Below are positions 61,629 to 64,000 of a stretch of 64,000 nucleotides of DNA, in pieces; within the stretch, counting starts at the first letter, position 1, and each line of letters starts with the position of its first letter. The notes under the pieces were generated by a model. The model made no database searches. It had not been told where the DNA came from and was given only the letters and a program-made list of their open reading frames with translations. The position numbers were made by a program, and so were the translations under genes. Source of the stretch: an uncultured Oscillospiraceae bacterium (GTDB lineage Bacteria > Bacillota_A > Clostridia > Oscillospirales > Oscillospiraceae); assembly GCA_947631215.1 (NCBI GenBank), contig CANRKN010000001.1, positions 35,040-99,039 of the forward strand, read 5' to 3'.

Positions 61629-63007
61629 TGAAGCGCGGTGCGCGTCTGGCGGTGCTGCTGGCGGCGCTGGCGGTGCTCATAGGGGCCTGGGTCCTGGCCC
61701 AGACTCTGTCCGGCCGCCGGGAGACGGCCCTGGCGGAGCACGCCCATGAAGAGCCCATGTCCCTCGCGGTGGGCCCGGCGGAGGAAGTGAACGCCCTGTC
61801 CTGGAACTACTTCGGCGACGCGGTGAACCTCAAGAAGGACGGGGACGCCTGGGTCAACGCCGAGGATGAGGCCTGCCCCATCGACAGCAATGCCGTGGCG
61901 CCCCTGGTGGAGGCGGTGGCGACGACATCCGCCGCGGGGGTTATCGAGGACGTGACGGACTTTGACCAGTACGGCCTGGCCGACCCGGCCTTCGCCGTCA
62001 TGGCCGCCACGGCGGACAAGGTGATGACCTATTATATCGGCGACTCCAACCCCGCGGGCGTGTGGTACGTGCGCCTGGAGGGGGAGGACAAGGTATATCT
62101 TGAAAACGGCACCCTGGCCGGCAGTTTCCAGGTGGGACTGGACGACGTGCTGGCCCTGGAGAGCATTGATATCAAGCCGGAGGACGTGACAGAGCTTTCC
62201 GTCCGCTCCCAGGCGGGGGACTATTCCCTGACGAAGGAGGCTGACCCGGAGAGCATATGGTATACCAATGCGTTCCCCTGGTTTCTGTATGACGGAGAGG
62301 GCGCGGCCCTCTATCCTCTGGACACCGCCAAGGTCCAGACCTTCGCCGGCGCCCTCACGGACCTGGCCCTCACGGAGTGCGTCAGCTGGGACGAGACCGA
62401 CGAGGCGGACTACGGCCTGGATGCCCCCCAGGCGGAGGCGGAGCTGTACTGCGGCGAGAATGTCCCCGCCGTGACGGTCCAGTTCGGGGCCTATGACGAG
62501 GGGGACGTGTATGCGCGCCTTAAAGGCTCCGCGCTGGTGTACAAGGTCCCCGGCACGGTGCTGGACGGGTTCCTATATCCGGATACGGAGGCTATGCGGC
62601 CTTTGAATCCGCTGGCTCTTAATTGGGACGCCCTCACCGGTGTGACCCTGACCCTGCCGGAGGCGACCTATGAGGTGACGAAGACCATGTCCGCCCAGGA
62701 GGGGGAGGAGCCGGAGAGCATCTATACCGTGGGGAATCGGAGCCTGGACCCGGAGAAGGTGAGCTCTTGGCTGGACCAGGCGGCGGCCCTGCCTGCGGAC
62801 AGCCGCACGGGGCCCACAGAAGGGCGGGAGGAGCTCTTCCGCCTCACCTTCCGGCAGGACAACGAGCTGTACCCGGAGGTGACCGCGGTGTTCAGCGGCT
62901 ACGACAGCGTCCATAGGCTCTGCACGGTGAACGGGGAGGAATATTACCTTATATCCCGGGTGGCCGCCGACGCGGTAGCCAGCAACGCAGAGGCATTTTT
63001 TAAATAA
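61628..63007 (+). CDS. DUF4340 domain protein
   Basis: 459 residues with an N-terminal membrane anchor (LAVLLAALAVLIGAWVLAQTL) and repeated DUF4340-type beta domains (DFDQYGLADPAFAV, DEADYGLDAPQAEA and similar YGLxxP units). The family nearly always follows GldG-like genes. Start shares one base with the preceding stop; AAGGAGGCGG lies upstream. Last gene of the ABC operon. Likely outer partner of the system; molecular role unknown. Confidence 0.88.
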   Translation: MKRGARLAVLLAALAVLIGAWVLAQTLSGRRETALAEHAHEEPMSLAVGPAEEVNALSWNYFGDAVNLKKDGDAWVNAEDEACPIDSNAVAPLVEAVATTSAAGVIEDVTDFDQYGLADPAFAVMAATADKVMTYYIGDSNPAGVWYVRLEGEDKVYLENGTLAGSFQVGLDDVLALESIDIKPEDVTELSVRSQAGDYSLTKEADPESIWYTNAFPWFLYDGEGAALYPLDTAKVQTFAGALTDLALTECVSWDETDEADYGLDAPQAEAELYCGENVPAVTVQFGAYDEGDVYARLKGSALVYKVPGTVLDGFLYPDTEAMRPLNPLALNWDALTGVTLTLPEATYEVTKTMSAQEGEEPESIYTVGNRSLDPEKVSSWLDQAAALPADSRTGPTEGREELFRLTFRQDNELYPEVTAVFSGYDSVHRLCTVNGEEYYLISRVAADAVASNAEAFFK

Positions 63008-63011
63008 ATTT

Positions 63012-63046
63012 ACCGCCTCCCTCTACGAGGGAGGTGGTAGTATTTT
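63012..63046 (+). terminator. Terminator of the ABC operon
   Basis: A 12-bp stem (ACCGCCTCCCTC / GAGGGAGGTGGT, one G-T pair) with a three-base loop, then AGTATTTTT. Confidence 0.85.
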
Positions 63047-63063
63047 TACAGAAAATTCCCCTC

Positions 63064-63093
63064 TTGACAAAAGAACAGGAGGATATTATCCTC
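63064..63093 (+). promoter_or_regulatory. Promoter of the Sel1 gene with dyad over the -10
   Basis: TTGACA (63064-63069), 17 bases, TATCCT (63087-63092). The perfect dyad GAGGATA-T-TATCCTC (63079-63093) covers the -10 box, a likely operator. Confidence 0.65.
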
Positions 63094-63149
63094 AAAACAG
63101 ATAACTTGAAACGGCGCCTGACTGTGATTTGTAAAAAGGAGAAATGAAC

Positions 63150-63884
63150 ATGAGCGAGAATAATTTTGAGAATGAAGCGATGCAGGCCGAGGCTTTGGAG
63201 GCCTGCCGTAAGGGCTCTATGTATTTTGATGGAAAAAGTGTAGAGCAGGACTACGGAAAGGCGCTGGAATGGTACCAGAAAGCGGCGGAGCTGGGGAACA
63301 CCGTCGCTATGTATACCCTTGGCTATATGTATGAGCATGGGCTGGGCGTAGAGCAGGACTACGCGAAAGCGATGGAGTGGTATCAGAAAGCGGCAGATGG
63401 GGGCGACGTCCATGCGAAGAACCACATCAGCATCCTCTACCAGGAGGGTTTAGAGCAGAAAGATGCCGTGTTACTGGAATACTACAAGAAAGCGTCTGGC
63501 TTGGATTACGTCGATGCGGCGTACCAGCTTGGCAACATGTATTTCACTGGGCAGGGCGTAGAGCAGGACTATGGGAAGGCGCTGAAATTGTACCGGAACG
63601 CGGCGGAGCTGGGGAGGAACACCAACGCGATGACCCGCATCGGCTATATGTATGGAGAGGGGCAGGGCGTAAAGCAGGACTATGAGAAGGCGATTGAATG
63701 GTTTCAAAAAGCGGCTGATATGGGGAACACCGCCGCGATGGTCAACATCGGTGCTATATATGAGCGGGATGAGGACTATGTGAAGGCGTTGGAGTGGTAT
63801 CAGAAAGCGTCCGACCAGGGCGACCCCGAGGCGACGAAATACATCGACCAGATGATGGAAAAACTTATAAACACGGAGGATTAG
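63150..63884 (+). CDS. Sel1-repeat protein
   Basis: 244 residues made of about six Sel1-like (TPR-type) repeats of around 36 residues, each with the pattern YxxGxGVEQDYxKALEWYQKAAELGNxxA. Repeat 3 is shortened (EGLEQKDAVLLEYYKKAS). No signal peptide, so a cytoplasmic scaffold for protein contacts. The ATG at 63150 is chosen for its eight-base distance from AAGGAG; ATG 63144 is too close. Codon use is less GC-biased than the preceding operon. Confidence 0.9.
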   Translation: MSENNFENEAMQAEALEACRKGSMYFDGKSVEQDYGKALEWYQKAAELGNTVAMYTLGYMYEHGLGVEQDYAKAMEWYQKAADGGDVHAKNHISILYQEGLEQKDAVLLEYYKKASGLDYVDAAYQLGNMYFTGQGVEQDYGKALKLYRNAAELGRNTNAMTRIGYMYGEGQGVKQDYEKAIEWFQKAADMGNTAAMVNIGAIYERDEDYVKALEWYQKASDQGDPEATKYIDQMMEKLINTED

Positions 63885-63934
63885 GGGAATACCGACGTGA
63901 ATGAAAAAGGCAGCCGCCCCGACGTGACGTGGTA

Positions 63935-63970
63935 AAAAGATGGTAGACACGAAAGTGCCTACCATCTTTT
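63935..63970 (+). terminator. Terminator of the Sel1 gene
   Basis: AAAAGATGGTAG / CTACCATCTTTT with an inner CAC/GTG closed by a GAAA tetraloop. T-rich on both strands. Confidence 0.85.
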
Positions 63971-64000
63971 GTGCTAGAATGAGGGGAAGGAGTGAGATAC

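Overview
The window is high-GC bacterial DNA. Genes are packed in operons with AGGAGG-type ribosome sites. It encodes a sporulation sigma factor fragment (sigma-G), a Firmicutes-type AraR (GntR-LacI fusion), TnpV, and secreted proteins with AxA-A signal peptides. This suggests a GC-rich, anaerobic, spore-forming-lineage Clostridia member, most likely Oscillospiraceae-like (Flavonifractor/Oscillibacter type). The genus is inference, not proven.

Left 16.3 kb: an accessory element that looks like an integrative, mobilizable defence island. It holds a large serine recombinase running off the left edge, a type I restriction-modification operon (hsdM-hsdS-accessory gene-hsdR), a MntA/HepT toxin-antitoxin pair, MobC, a single-chain XRE-HipA kinase, TnpV, ParB, and a TcmP/Gp37-Gp68 gene pair. 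Several of these genes are clearly more AT-rich than the chromosome. The right end abuts a sigG gene that has lost its first third (16350), so the element appears to interrupt a sporulation sigma factor gene, reminiscent of skin elements in sigK. The left end and any sigG 5' half lie outside the window.

17-28.4 kb: a sucrose/fructan locus. Two LplB/YtcP-type permeases, a solute-binding protein, a GH32 fructosidase, a fructokinase and an amylosucrase-like GH13 enzyme run on the minus strand. A divergent LacI regulator heads a plus-strand operon ending in a YesL (DUF624) protein. Four TGWAACGTTWCA-like operators lie in the divergent promoter region.

28.4-30.2 kb: a decayed second copy of the mobC-XRE/HipA-tnpV module. 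Only the kinase gene and its promoter/operator are intact.

30.4-36.1 kb: a small unknown protein, an M16C metallopeptidase, a small membrane protein and a flavodiiron protein fused to flavin reductase and rubredoxin.

36.1-45.2 kb: six tandem paralogous secreted proteins with degenerate cell-wall-binding-type C-termini. They form one minus-strand operon, whose promoter carries two 13-bp direct repeats at 21-bp spacing, as LytTR regulators use.

45.3-58.2 kb: an L-arabinose regulon. A nine-gene minus-strand operon encodes a binding protein, ATPase, two permeases, kinase, isomerase, epimerase and a split transketolase. Divergent araR and an AraC-family regulator follow.

58.3-64 kb: a Gld-like ABC operon (ATPase, permease, GldG-like protein, DUF4340 protein), then a Sel1-repeat protein. 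I saw no tRNA, rRNA or CRISPR array.
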